Shown in pieces: positions 18,738-26,358 of a stretch of DNA of 64,000 nt. Both the position numbers and the translations under genes were made by a program. A model generated the notes under the pieces. It was given only the letters and a program-made list of their open reading frames with translations, made no database searches and was not told the DNA's origin. Positions within the stretch are counted from its first letter, which is position 1. The number at the start of each line of letters is the position of its first letter. The DNA lies in the NCBI GenBank assembly GCA_964514055.1, contig CAZEPB010000001.1:62001-126000 (forward strand), read 5' to 3'. The stretch comes from SG8-32-3 sp964514055. Lineage in GTDB: Archaea; Thermoproteota; Bathyarchaeia; Bathyarchaeales; Bathycorpusculaceae.

Positions 18738-19571
18738 ATGTCCGACAAGTTGGTAGAACGAATTAAAAAGGACATGGAGAAACACGGTTTTCCACTTGAA
18801 ATAAGAATTTCGCACATTCTTCAAAATAATGGATGGAATGTCACCAGCAGATATTCTTTTCTGGATAAGGAAACTAAGAAAACAAGAGAAGTAGATTGTC
18901 TGGCAGTAAAAGGCGTTTTATGGGATTATATACCCGCTAAACTTGACACAAAAGAAGACCTCCGTTATTTTGCAGAGAATAACTTTAATGGTTTACGATT
19001 AATCGTTGAATGCAAAAGAAGCTCTAAGCCTTGGGTATTTTACACCACGAAGTACGATAATCTTTCTTCTTTCTTCACCAAGTTCCTTGGCGATAATCCC
19101 ATGAAAATGCCCGCAAAGAGTGAACAAGATAAACTTTCAAACCTAAACTTTGTTAAGAGTTTGCATCAATATTCCATCAAAACAGGTCTTGCAACAAACT
19201 ACTTTGAACCGTTTACCAAAGGAGAAGGCAATCAAATCTTTGACGCAACAATGAAAGTGGTAAAAGCTTTGAGTTATGACAGGAATAAAATGAAGTCCTT
19301 TTGTGATACGTGGAAAATATCTCCATACTATCTTGCCTACTATCCTGTGATTGTTTTTGAAGGCAATTTATACCAATGCACTGTTGAGAAAGAAGAAGAG
19401 AATTTCTCTCGCATAAGTTATTTGCAATTAAACTGCGACTATCTTGGCGAAACCTATCGCATCGATGTAGTTTCAAGTCACTTCTTTCCAGAGTTTTTGA
19501 AGCATCTCGATACTGAACTGGAATATTTGAGAAAGCTCTGCAAAGGAAAAAGACAACCGACTGCGACTTAA
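18738..19571 (+). CDS. PD-(D/E)XK nuclease-like protein
   Basis: A 277-residue protein. Residues 15-110 carry a restriction-endonuclease-like core: an early glutamate helix (GFPLEIRISHILQNNGW), then REVDCLAVKG and LIVECKRSS, which match the metal-binding D and E-x-K residues. The remainder, with FEGNLYQC and a C-terminal helical tail, is unrecognised. It could be a restriction or defence nuclease or an element maintenance enzyme. It follows the integrase, with its own likely promoter, and is AT-rich compared with the host genes. Confidence 0.6.
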   Translation: MSDKLVERIKKDMEKHGFPLEIRISHILQNNGWNVTSRYSFLDKETKKTREVDCLAVKGVLWDYIPAKLDTKEDLRYFAENNFNGLRLIVECKRSSKPWVFYTTKYDNLSSFFTKFLGDNPMKMPAKSEQDKLSNLNFVKSLHQYSIKTGLATNYFEPFTKGEGNQIFDATMKVVKALSYDRNKMKSFCDTWKISPYYLAYYPVIVFEGNLYQCTVEKEEENFSRISYLQLNCDYLGETYRIDVVSSHFFPEFLKHLDTELEYLRKLCKGKRQPTAT

Positions 19572-19610
19572 CCATGCTGTAACGCGCGACGTGCAGAAAC
19601 ACCTGTCGCT

Positions 19611-19786
19611 GCCATCGTAAAACAATGCCTGCCATTATCTTCGCATGGGAAACGCGTCGTAAAAATCTTAAAAAATTTTTTGTAATAACCTCTGGCAAGT
19701 CGTTCGTTCCGCGCTGGGTTTGTACTCTTCTGCAAGTCCATCCGAAAACTGTTCTCGCCATCAGAAAACAATGGTTGCCATTATCC
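19611..19786 (+). repeat. pair of 30-base direct repeats in a 309-base gap
   Basis: The block GCCATCGTAAAACAATGCCT continuing GCCATTATC at 19611-19640 recurs at 19757-19786 with five mismatches in 30 bases, 146 bases start to start. Between them is the AT-rich block AATCTTAAAAAATTTTTT at 19666-19683. The 19572-19880 gap has no gene. Paired long repeats around an AT-rich block suggest a replication origin or a partition or regulatory region of the element (inference). Confidence 0.5.
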
Positions 19787-19880
19787 ACAGCATAACGTCT
19801 TTTCCAGAACGCAACTTCACGTTTAAGGAAAAAAACTTATAAGCGTGTATAGGCAATACATGTTTAAGAAGGAATAAGTA

Positions 19881-20660
19881 ATGTCCAAAGAAACGAAACC
19901 TGCGGTTAGAGCCTCAAGAATAGCTCGACCGACTGTTCCAATCGATGGAATCAACAATGCGGTTCGCGCTCTTTATGCGTTCAAAAGGTCAGCTACTTAT
20001 AAGGAACTATCAAAACCAGCTGGTGTATCCGATGTCTATATGAGCAAGTCACTGAGTTCTTCGCGACAAATAGGGTTAACGGAACTAAGTGGACAACGTG
20101 GCTCTTACGAACTCACAAAAATCGGCGAAAAATATGCAATGTTCTTGACGGCAGGCAAAGAAACAGAAGCAAAAAACTTGCTGAAAAAGGTCATCGTAGA
20201 AAATCCTTGGTGGAGCGAGATTATCAATTTTCTGAAGGTGAATCAAGGGAAGCAAAGAGACGTCATAGACCTAATTCTTGACATTGAATCCAAATCTGGT
20301 AAGAAATGGTCTAATCGCATGAGAGGCGACTTAGGCAACGCGATGAGCTCAATTCTATCCTATGCTGGGCTGGTTGATTCAAAGGGAAACAAAATATCTC
20401 CCAAAATCGAAGTTGGCGAAGAAGAAAAGGAAAAACAAGAGACAGGCGAAGAGCCTGAAAATGAACCTGAAATCCCAGAAGGTGCCGAACCAAAGCAACC
20501 CAAGGTTGCTGGGGAATATGCAGAATTGCGGATACCCGATTCTTTTGTGCTGCACGTTCAAAGAAATCTTCAAGCAATAGATTTTCTTGAAAAACAGGTC
20601 AAAGCAGATAGCTTCGTTGCAAATTGGCTCAAGCTGGTAAAGGAAAAAATGAACGCGTAA
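19881..20660 (+). CDS. winged-helix protein of element 1, possibly DUF5343-like
   Basis: A 259-residue protein. Residues 20-95 form a helix-turn-helix region (AVRALYAFKRSATYKELSKP, then GLTELSGQRGSYELTKIGEK), followed by a helical domain to about residue 170, an acidic low-complexity linker (about 175-215), and a C-terminal helix. The overall pattern recalls DUF5343-type helical regulators, but this is uncertain. A TATA-like box lies near 19828 and AAGGAAT precedes the ATG. It may control copy number or transcription of the element. Confidence 0.5.
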   Translation: MSKETKPAVRASRIARPTVPIDGINNAVRALYAFKRSATYKELSKPAGVSDVYMSKSLSSSRQIGLTELSGQRGSYELTKIGEKYAMFLTAGKETEAKNLLKKVIVENPWWSEIINFLKVNQGKQRDVIDLILDIESKSGKKWSNRMRGDLGNAMSSILSYAGLVDSKGNKISPKIEVGEEEKEKQETGEEPENEPEIPEGAEPKQPKVAGEYAELRIPDSFVLHVQRNLQAIDFLEKQVKADSFVANWLKLVKEKMNA

Positions 20661-20842
20661 AAACGTCGGTAAAGTGATGGAGTGCCCAATCGGAAACTTT
20701 GACTTGAGTCCACGTCGGTGGCATCCAGACTCAAATCGAAGCTAACCGTGCTCCATCGCGCCGACAACAATATGTTATAGTCTTAACCACAAACAAAAAG
20801 GTTTTGCTGTTAGTTTGAGATTTCGTTGTTTCAACTGAACAG

Positions 20843-21241
20843 TTATTCCTTCAGCTTGTAAACGTACTGCTTCCGCTTTCCCGTGTTTGACTTCTTGCTG
20901 ATAACTACCTTGCCGTCCTTCTCCAACCGTTTCATTGCCCTGCGGATTTTTCCGCGTCCGCTTGCCTTATCTAAGGATAACTTGTCCCTTAACTGCGTGG
21001 ACGTAAACTCCGTTATGCCGTTTTGCTTCAAAGTTTTTATTACCTTTAAAATCCTGTCTTCTAACGTTTCCTTTTTTGGTTCAGCTTTCGGTTTCTCAGC
21101 TTTTTTCCCTTCTTTCCAAATCTGCTCTGCTTCTTTTTCGTTCTTGCAGCCGAATTCTTTTTTGATTTGATCGCGCCTGAACCAGTGCTCGCGGTCGTTG
21201 ATTGTGAAAGCTCTCACTTCCGCTTTATCGTTCTTACCCAT
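20843..21241 (-). CDS. small charged winged-helix DNA-binding protein
   Basis: A 132-residue protein very rich in lysine and glutamate. The C-terminal half (LEDRILKVIKTLKQNGITEF to the end) is a winged helix with the recognition segment STQLRDKLSLDKASGRGKIR and a beta wing KVVISKKSNTGKRKQYVYKL. The N-terminal part is a short helical domain. It is probably an element-encoded transcription factor. It is transcribed opposite to its neighbours, and its start is the ATG at 21241 preceded by GGGAGGTGAAACA. Confidence 0.6.
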   Translation of the reverse strand: MGKNDKAEVRAFTINDREHWFRRDQIKKEFGCKNEKEAEQIWKEGKKAEKPKAEPKKETLEDRILKVIKTLKQNGITEFTSTQLRDKLSLDKASGRGKIRRAMKRLEKDGKVVISKKSNTGKRKQYVYKLKE

Positions 21242-21438
21242 TGTTTCACCTCCCTGCGTGATCGCAGGAAAATATGCCTTTTATCGTATTTAGGGTTAGC
21301 GTCTTGCCTCTTTTCGCTAAAGGCGTTTAAAAAACGTTCCGTTGCCAAAACCGTATATAAGGTGAGCGAGAAAAATTGATTGCGTCTGTTTCCGTTCGCA
21401 GTAAGGCGACAGGCGACGCAACAAAAAGGAGAATGAAA

Positions 21439-21957
21439 ATGCGAAAGCTTAAGCTGCTGAAGCGCAGCGTTCCGTTATGGGCTGTTTTGTTGATCTGCGC
21501 TGTCGCTGCTTCTTCCGTGATAGCTGCTATTGTGGCATATAGACAGGTTTCCATGAGCATGGAAGTTAAAGCACGTAACGACATTGAACTTTACCAACCC
21601 GACCACACAACCGTCTTAACGTCGATTGATTTAGGAACATTTTATCGTGAAGACAGCAAAACGTTTCCGTCTGACGCTCCGACCAGCTACTTTTTCATTG
21701 ATAACATCGGGGAAGCTAACATCTGGGTTAGCTGGAGCAAACAAGGATTTCCCAGCGGAGTCAACGTGATAATGATGGTTGACTGGGGCGCGGGGTTTCA
21801 ACAGGTCAACGAAAACAGCATAATCCAACAGCCGTTATACACGGACGGTAACGACAATTTCAAGTGGTATTTCACGGTCACAGCAACAGACACCGCAGAA
21901 TTCGGCGCGTTCACACCTACCTTAACCTGGAACGCTTACGACAGCGCAAGCGGTTAA
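21439..21957 (+). CDS. secreted or membrane-anchored beta-rich protein of element 1
   Basis: A 172-residue protein starting at the ATG at 21439, spaced seven bases after GGAG; two upstream in-frame starts are less likely. A basic N-terminus and a hydrophobic helix (residues 11-33) are followed by a beta-rich domain with acidic and aromatic repeats (LTSIDLGTFYREDS, TSYFFIDNIGEANIWVSW) and a C-terminal FTPTLTWNAYDSASG. The layout resembles TasA/camelysin-type surface proteins or virion-type spike proteins, but no firm family match is claimed. Two small genes follow closely. Confidence 0.55.
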   Translation: MRKLKLLKRSVPLWAVLLICAVAASSVIAAIVAYRQVSMSMEVKARNDIELYQPDHTTVLTSIDLGTFYREDSKTFPSDAPTSYFFIDNIGEANIWVSWSKQGFPSGVNVIMMVDWGAGFQQVNENSIIQQPLYTDGNDNFKWYFTVTATDTAEFGAFTPTLTWNAYDSASG

Positions 21958-21971
21958 GGGGAAATATAGCC

Positions 21972-22091
21972 ATGACGCGACGTAAACTCCCCCTCTTTTT
22001 CTCTGTTCCCGTTGTCGTTTTTCTGTGGATGATAGGTTGGAGTTTGATTTGGATAGCCACGCAAAGAAGAACGGTTAGAAAAGGGAGGTGA
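21972..22091 (+). CDS. 39-residue single-pass membrane peptide
   Basis: MTRRKLPLFF is followed by a hydrophobic helix (residues 8-29) and a basic tail RRTVRKGR. It starts 14 bases after the preceding gene with AAGGGGAAATATAGCC before its ATG, and its stop overlaps the next start (GTGA). This tight spacing supports translation. The role is unknown. Confidence 0.45.
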   Translation: MTRRKLPLFFSVPVVVFLWMIGWSLIWIATQRRTVRKGR

Positions 22092-22306
22092 ATGAAACGA
22101 AACGAATAGTAGTCGGCAGAATAACCGTAACGAAAGATGGCGTTGAGATTGACAGCTCAACCGTTCTATGTCTAACTCGGTTTGAAGAAGAATTGATCGG
22201 CGACAGTTTAGAGGCGCTTGGCTATCAAAAGCTGGACAGAGAGCAGTTGATTAAGGAGTTAGCGAAACACTCGGACAAGCCGCTGTACCTTGCACGCTCG
22301 GAATAG
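22088..22306 (+). CDS. small protein of unknown function, element 1
   Basis: A 72-residue soluble protein beginning with GTG at 22088, overlapping the preceding stop and preceded by AAAGGGAG. The sequence RITVTKDGVEIDSS looks like a beta hairpin, followed by two helices (FEEELIGDSLEALGYQ and REQLIKELAKHSD). Its 3' end overlaps a convergent gene by 48 bases. No family was recognised. Confidence 0.45.
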   Translation: MNETKRIVVGRITVTKDGVEIDSSTVLCLTRFEEELIGDSLEALGYQKLDREQLIKELAKHSDKPLYLARSE

Positions 22307-22753
22307 CCTTTTTGAACAAAGTATGCGTTTCGTTCCTAAAGTCAAAGACAAACCTAAGATTAGCGCGAGTTCAGCTTCAAACAATGTCTTAAAGGTAAAG
22401 TTCCACAAATCATAAAGACCCTTCGCGGTCTTCAACTCAACGAGTTTTTGCATATAGGTTCTTACGATTTCACCTGAAGAACCTGCTGCAACGTTGAGAG
22501 ATGCACCTGCCGTGACCGTCATCTGCTTGCTGCCGTCTGGCATGTGAATTATGGTTACATGCGAAGGTGTTTGTTCCTGTAATTTTTTCTGTTCTTCTAT
22601 TCTTTCTTGTTCTTCCATTATTAGTCGTTGCGTGTCTTTAATCGGTTGGGTCAACGCATCTGAAAGTGATTTGGTAACAAAACTGCCTGAGACACTAACA
22701 AGTAAAGAGATTATAAAAAGGCAAACAAGTGTCTTACGGTTTTTGGCAATCAT
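22259..22753 (-). CDS. membrane protein with coiled coil, element 1
   Basis: A 164-residue protein with an N-terminal signal or anchor helix (residues 8-30), a glutamine/glutamate-rich coiled coil (about 40-62), a short beta region (SHVTIIHMPDGSKQMTV), and a second hydrophobic helix (LFEAELALILGLSLTLG, about 125-141). It is probably inserted in the membrane. Its 3' end runs into the convergent 72-residue gene, which suggests compact element organisation. No function can be assigned. Confidence 0.5.
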   Translation of the reverse strand: MIAKNRKTLVCLFIISLLVSVSGSFVTKSLSDALTQPIKDTQRLIMEEQERIEEQKKLQEQTPSHVTIIHMPDGSKQMTVTAGASLNVAAGSSGEIVRTYMQKLVELKTAKGLYDLWNFTFKTLFEAELALILGLSLTLGTKRILCSKRLFRACKVQRLVRVFR

Positions 22754-22808
22754 TTTTTACGGTTAAATTAAGTGTTATCGTGAGATTTAACTTTTTTCTA
22801 CGCTCAGA

Positions 22809-23243
22809 TTATGATTTAGCAGAAGATTTGCGAAGTGGTTTAGCTGGGATGAAACGCTGGCTTTTCCCTTTACCCTTTACAAGATGACCTAATTTAACTG
22901 TCGTTCCTTTGTCACTCATCTCAAATCGGGTGACTTCTTTGATTTTTTCATTTTTCTCTCCTTCAAGTTTAACAAATGCATCTTCGTTGTATTCGAAAAC
23001 AGGTGTTAATCTGTTGTTTCGAACATGCACGGTTCCTTCAATCACGTCTTGTTTTACCAAAAAAATCAAATGTTTGGATAGGGTTGAAGGGGATAATCCT
23101 GTTATTTGCTTGAGTTCCTTTCTTGTTCTCTGGTGTTTATTGTTTTTTTCATCGTAAAAAGCATGTGTGATTTCTTCCATGGTGTCTAACCCTATTTTCT
23201 GTTTTTTGGTAAGTTTACCTTTAATTTCATAGCCAAAATGCAT
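22809..23243 (-). CDS. winged-helix transcriptional regulator
   Basis: A 144-residue protein with a helix-turn-helix at about residues 40-80 (RTRKELKQITGLSPSTLSKH, then LIFLVKQDVIEG) and a wing VHVRNNRLTPVFEY, in the style of ArsR/MarR-like regulators. The tail is basic. The start ATG at 23243 faces an AT-rich divergent region (23244-23324) with repeated CGAATT and CGCGATATAT sequences that may contain its operator and the promoter of the zinc-ribbon genes. Confidence 0.6.
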   Translation of the reverse strand: MHFGYEIKGKLTKKQKIGLDTMEEITHAFYDEKNNKHQRTRKELKQITGLSPSTLSKHLIFLVKQDVIEGTVHVRNNRLTPVFEYNEDAFVKLEGEKNEKIKEVTRFEMSDKGTTVKLGHLVKGKGKSQRFIPAKPLRKSSAKS

Positions 23244-23324
23244 AACAAACGCGACATGTCGAATTATATTCGCGATATATTAATGCGAATTCACACGTTT
23301 AAACGTTTATCATAAAAAAACGTG

Positions 23325-23447
23325 ATGCGAATGGAACTTCCAAGATTAAAATGTGGTTTTTGCGGGCATGAATGGACACCGCGCATCTCTAACCCGCAAA
23401 AGTGCCCTAAATGCGGCAAGAGGCTCAAGAAGGTGAAGGAAAAATGA
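23325..23447 (+). CDS. mini zinc ribbon, WTPR type
   Basis: A 40-residue protein: Cys10 and Cys13 in KCGFCGHEWTPR, and Cys28 and Cys31 in KCPKCGKRL, make a rubredoxin-like zinc ribbon. The same CGxCGxxWTPRxxNPxxC pattern begins the 356-residue protein of element 2 at 29863, so it is a shared element family. The stop overlaps the next ATG (ATGA), indicating coupled translation. Confidence 0.55.
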   Translation: MRMELPRLKCGFCGHEWTPRISNPQKCPKCGKRLKKVKEK

Positions 23448-24319
23448 CGGTGACAACGAAACAAACACCAAAACCGCCCTGTCCAAGATGTGGACGGGAA
23501 TTGGGACTCAGTAGTGGAAAGAAACCGTACTTCTTCTGCTCTCACTGTGGCTGGGAAGGGAAGAAGCTGAAAACTTATCGGTTTTTCGGCGCTATCAGCA
23601 ACAACGTCACTTCGGTTGTCACGTACAAGGGCAAGGAGTTAACCGACCCGCACATGCCTTGCCCGAAATGCGGCGGCGAAATTGACCTCGACAACCAAAT
23701 AGATTTAGAGGGTGGCAAGAGCCTTGCAGTCGTAGTAATTGGAATGCAGGATTACGCCAAATTGTTGACTGAACGGAACGAACTACACGAAAAACGCGAC
23801 AAAACCAACCTTTACGACTATTGGCGATTGCTTGACATAAACGCGCGAAAAATCGAGCGATTAGAGGCAAACGGGATGAACAGAAGCTCGCACACGCAGG
23901 ATGTAAAAATCGCCTGTCCACACTGCTATGTTCCGCTTGGGTATGTCACCATCAACCTGAAACTTACCGTGCCCGACGTGGAGGTTAAGCGTCTTACCTG
24001 GGAAGAGTCTTACGCCAACCTCGGGAATCTACCAAAGGAAATCGCAGCGTTAGTCGCACACAAGTTGGGTTTTCAAAGTTGGGACGCACTAAAGCGATAC
24101 ACTGACAATCCCGATTTGCCGAAGCTAATGGAAATGGTTGAACAGTTTAAGTCGAAGTTTTCAGAGCTTAACATTGACAGTGACCTTACCTACAAATTCG
24201 CTACACAACTCGACTCGTTAGTTTCTGAACTGCCTAAGATGATTCGAGAGCGAAAGCACAGGGTTGTAGAAGAAATAATAGATTTAGCGGAAGTAGACGC
24301 TGCCACTCACGCGCGATAA
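23444..24319 (+). CDS. multi-zinc-ribbon protein of element 1
   Basis: A 291-residue protein starting at ATG 23444, overlapping the stop of the mini zinc ribbon. It contains a CPRCGRELG...FFCSHCGWEG ribbon (residues 14-37), a second pair beginning CPKCGGEI near residue 68, and a third at CPHCYVPLG near residue 159. Helical segments follow to the end. Several zinc ribbons in one element protein suggest nucleic-acid binding, perhaps transcription or replication control. No known family was recognised. Confidence 0.5.
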   Translation: MTVTTKQTPKPPCPRCGRELGLSSGKKPYFFCSHCGWEGKKLKTYRFFGAISNNVTSVVTYKGKELTDPHMPCPKCGGEIDLDNQIDLEGGKSLAVVVIGMQDYAKLLTERNELHEKRDKTNLYDYWRLLDINARKIERLEANGMNRSSHTQDVKIACPHCYVPLGYVTINLKLTVPDVEVKRLTWEESYANLGNLPKEIAALVAHKLGFQSWDALKRYTDNPDLPKLMEMVEQFKSKFSELNIDSDLTYKFATQLDSLVSELPKMIRERKHRVVEEIIDLAEVDAATHAR

Positions 24320-24335
24320 ACGAAGGTGACCGTGT

Positions 24336-24578
24336 TTGTTCAGTGAAAGCCGCGAGAGAGAGCTGGACGCCATTCACGCCATAGCAGCGGGGAAAAAACA
24401 GGTGTGGCACTGTCAAAAGTGTGGAAGACCGTTCACTCCCAAAAACGGAGGCGACGCCGTAGCGCTTTGCCCAACCTGTGAAACGCAGCAATCGAAAAAG
24501 AAGCCACGTCGATGGTGGGTAACGGATAAGACAGGAACAGTGGAGGTGAAGAAACGTGAGCGCAAAAGAGAAGCTTGA
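24336..24578 (+). CDS. small zinc-finger protein of element 1
   Basis: An 80-residue protein beginning with TTG at 24336. It contains WHCQKCGRPF and CPTCETQQ, forming a four-cysteine zinc site at residues 31-52, then a basic tail (KKRERKREA). It lies 16 bases after the multi-zinc-ribbon gene and overlaps the next by 23 bases, in line with a single operon. It probably binds nucleic acid. Confidence 0.5.
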   Translation: MFSESRERELDAIHAIAAGKKQVWHCQKCGRPFTPKNGGDAVALCPTCETQQSKKKPRRWWVTDKTGTVEVKKRERKREA

Positions 24579-24753
24579 AAAGCGGATAGAAGACGCTCCT
24601 AAACTGTACATGGAAAAAAAGCGACGTGGAGAAGAACGCCTTTGGAACAAAATAAGAAACGAGCCTAAAATCAAAGCTGCGAATCGCAAACGTAAGCGCG
24701 AGAGCAAAGAGGTAGATGAAAAGAAGAAGAAGGCGCTCTTTCGGGGATACTAA
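24556..24753 (+). CDS. small highly basic helical protein
   Basis: A 65-residue protein with about 45 percent charged residues, mostly lysine and arginine (NRKRKRESKEVDEKKKKAL). It starts with GTG at 24556 after a GAGGTG site inside the upstream gene. Composition suggests nucleic-acid binding. From its stop to 25019 I see no secure gene: the stretch has a GC-rich hairpin (CGCCCCG pairing with CGGGGCG near 24820-24862) and a T-rich tract at 24950-24965. Confidence 0.4.
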   Translation: MSAKEKLEKRIEDAPKLYMEKKRRGEERLWNKIRNEPKIKAANRKRKRESKEVDEKKKKALFRGY

Positions 24754-25019
24754 CAAGGATATAGGCAAGTTGGGAAAACAGAAGTCTTCCGTGCTGGTGA
24801 CGGCACAGAGCGGCCTCCCACGCCCCGCGCGAGAGTCTTCTGTTCCCGATCGGGGCGCGGACGCAGGATTTCGCCTTCTCTGTTGTTCGCGTCCCAGGTG
24901 TAAGACTCGAAAACTCGGCAGCAAAACAGTATAGGCAACGTCTAAACTTTTCATTTTTTTCTTTGTTGCAGCGCATTCCCACGCTGTCGAGTCGAGAAAT
25001 CAGAAGGAAACGCAAAAAA

Positions 25020-25145
25020 ATGCCTCGCAAGATACACATCAAAAAACAGGAGAAAAAGCATGGTAAACGCCATCCAGGCAAAGCAAGACAGAACGCTTGG
25101 CTGCGTTTTTACTTCAACTTCAAAAGGAGAACAAGTAATGGCTAA
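25020..25145 (+). CDS. possible 41-residue basic peptide
   Basis: ATG at 25020 follows AAGGAAACGC, and the reading frame (MPRKIHIKKQEKKHGKRHPG) ends at 25145, overlapping the start of the next gene. The composition is very basic, like its neighbour at 24556. It may be real or only a leader region; nothing else supports it. Confidence 0.3.
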   Translation: MPRKIHIKKQEKKHGKRHPGKARQNAWLRFYFNFKRRTSNG

Positions 25146-25446
25146 AAAAGTTAGACTCGTAATGGTTGGACATTGCCCGCGCTGTGGCAAGGAACATGTG
25201 CGCAAACCGCCTGTGGACGCAGCAGCTTGCACATGCACGATGCCAGAAGCGGACGCTGTTCTTGTACCGCTGAACCCTGCCATCGCTTTGTCAAACCGTG
25301 AATACGCAAAGTTTTCGCGCATAGCAGAGCTTGCAAGCGTAAGCGTTGAGCAGCTGGTGAATGAGCTTTTAGTGGAAGGCGCAAAGGACAAGTTAAGCGC
25401 GCTGCAGCCGTTTCCATCACTAACGATAACAACAAGAGAGGGATAA
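25138..25446 (+). CDS. zinc-knuckle protein with C-terminal helical domain
   Basis: A 102-residue protein starting at ATG 25138 after AAAGGAGAACAAGTA. CPRCGKEH and the cysteine pair in AACTCTMPEAD form a likely zinc site in the first 42 residues. The second half (SNREYAKFSRIAELASVSVE, then QLVNELLVEGAKDKL) resembles a ribbon-helix-helix or short helical dimerisation unit. It is likely a DNA-binding accessory protein of the element. Confidence 0.5.
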   Translation: MAKKVRLVMVGHCPRCGKEHVRKPPVDAAACTCTMPEADAVLVPLNPAIALSNREYAKFSRIAELASVSVEQLVNELLVEGAKDKLSALQPFPSLTITTREG

Positions 25447-25480
25447 GCGAAGAAGTGAAGGCGACAAGGAGGGCGTGATA

Positions 25481-25496
25481 CGTATTACGTAATACG
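25481..25496. promoter_or_regulatory. 16-base perfect palindrome, copy 1
   Basis: CGTATTACGTAATACG is a perfect palindrome located right before GGGAGGTG, the ribosome site of the gene at 25510. The 14-base core GTATTACGTAATAC is repeated at 26024, just after that gene. The position suggests an operator recognised by the ribbon-helix-helix protein it precedes. Confidence 0.55.
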
Positions 25497-25509
25497 GGAG
25501 GTGTGAAAA

Positions 25510-26019
25510 ATGGAAGATTGGAAAGTCATTAAGCGGTTAACAAAAGCGGAAGGCGGAATGGTAGTAAGGTCACTCAAGCTACCTCCCGAGTTGGATGCAT
25601 ATTGCAGTCTGCAAGGCAACGCCAGCGAGTTCATACGCAGTTTGATAAGACACCACAAAGAAGGGCATGAGATAGTCGAATTGACAGACACAGAAGAACA
25701 CATGCGAGGTGCGATAATGGATTACTACATAGATGATTTGAAACTCGAATGGAGCAGAGCAAACTTTGAAGCTGAAAAGATATACCCTTCTGTCGAAAAG
25801 ATTACTGATGCTCAATTAGATGACATGCTCGAAAAAATCATGACTTCGTTTGGTCGCGTTCGTTTCAGAACTGATGAAGATTGGAGTTTTCTTGAACGTT
25901 GCAAACAAGACAGTGACTTGTGGAGGCGCGTTTACGCGAAGATTCGCTCTGCGGAGTTAGCGTACCATAGACGCGCTCGCGAGCAAGCGGAAGAACGTAA
26001 ACGAAGATTTGAACGTTAG
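25510..26019 (+). CDS. ribbon-helix-helix-like protein (QGNASEFIR type), element 1
   Basis: A 169-residue protein. Residues 16-48 (VVRSLKLPPELDAYCSLQGN followed by ASEFIRSLIRHH) fit a ribbon-helix-helix DNA-binding fold, with a beta strand then two helices. The C-terminal part is helical and ends in a basic, arginine-rich coiled coil. The QGNASE(F/Y)IR segment recurs in the element 2 protein at 31753. The gene is bracketed by two copies of a palindrome, fitting an autoregulated repressor. It is the last gene of element 1. Confidence 0.55.
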   Translation: MEDWKVIKRLTKAEGGMVVRSLKLPPELDAYCSLQGNASEFIRSLIRHHKEGHEIVELTDTEEHMRGAIMDYYIDDLKLEWSRANFEAEKIYPSVEKITDAQLDDMLEKIMTSFGRVRFRTDEDWSFLERCKQDSDLWRRVYAKIRSAELAYHRRAREQAEERKRRFER

Positions 26020-26023
26020 TTTT

Positions 26024-26037
26024 GTATTACGTAATAC
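26024..26037. promoter_or_regulatory. 14-base palindrome, copy 2
   Basis: GTATTACGTAATAC lies five bases after the stop of the ribbon-helix-helix gene and matches the core of the palindrome at 25481. The 26038-26291 stretch beyond it holds no gene I can support; it is AT-rich with scattered T tracts and probably includes the right boundary of element 1. Confidence 0.5.
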
Positions 26038-26291
26038 GTCATACAGCGGGTAGGGCAACTTCGCTTCTTCGCTTTTTCCATCATTTTTATATGAACGCGC
26101 TTTCATAATGTCTTATTGGCGTGGGAGGGAGCAAACGAAATGCTGTTTCTCGCGAAACATCATTCTTGTTTACCTCAACTCCCTTCTGCGCTACTGAAAT
26201 GCCCCCGCACCTTTTTGTTGCATGGAAAAACGGCTTTGATTCATTTTTTCTTTTAACAATTTATCAAAAACTAACGTTGAAACGTAAAATA

Positions 26292-26337
26292 TCTATATAA
26301 AAGGGGGCTATAGTCTCCGCAGAGCATTAGTGTTCTG
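26292..26337 (+). promoter_or_regulatory. TATA-GGGGGCTATAG site, copy 3
   Basis: TCTATATAAAAGGGGGCTAT followed by AGTC and, 10 bases on, GCATTAGTGTTC. It reads towards the 3' end of the agmatinase gene on the other strand, so a transcript from it would be antisense or a short non-coding RNA. No forward gene lies downstream within 1 kb. Confidence 0.5.
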
Positions 26338-26358
26338 CACCCTGCTTCACCGCGTTTG

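Noticed and set aside
24716..24934. 72-codon arginine-rich frame after the basic protein of element 1
   Set aside because: It overlaps a GC-rich hairpin, has no ribosome site, and has low-complexity content.
26292..26340. GGGGGCTATAG copies considered as tRNA starts
   Set aside because: No anticodon stem, T-loop or acceptor complement follows in any copy.
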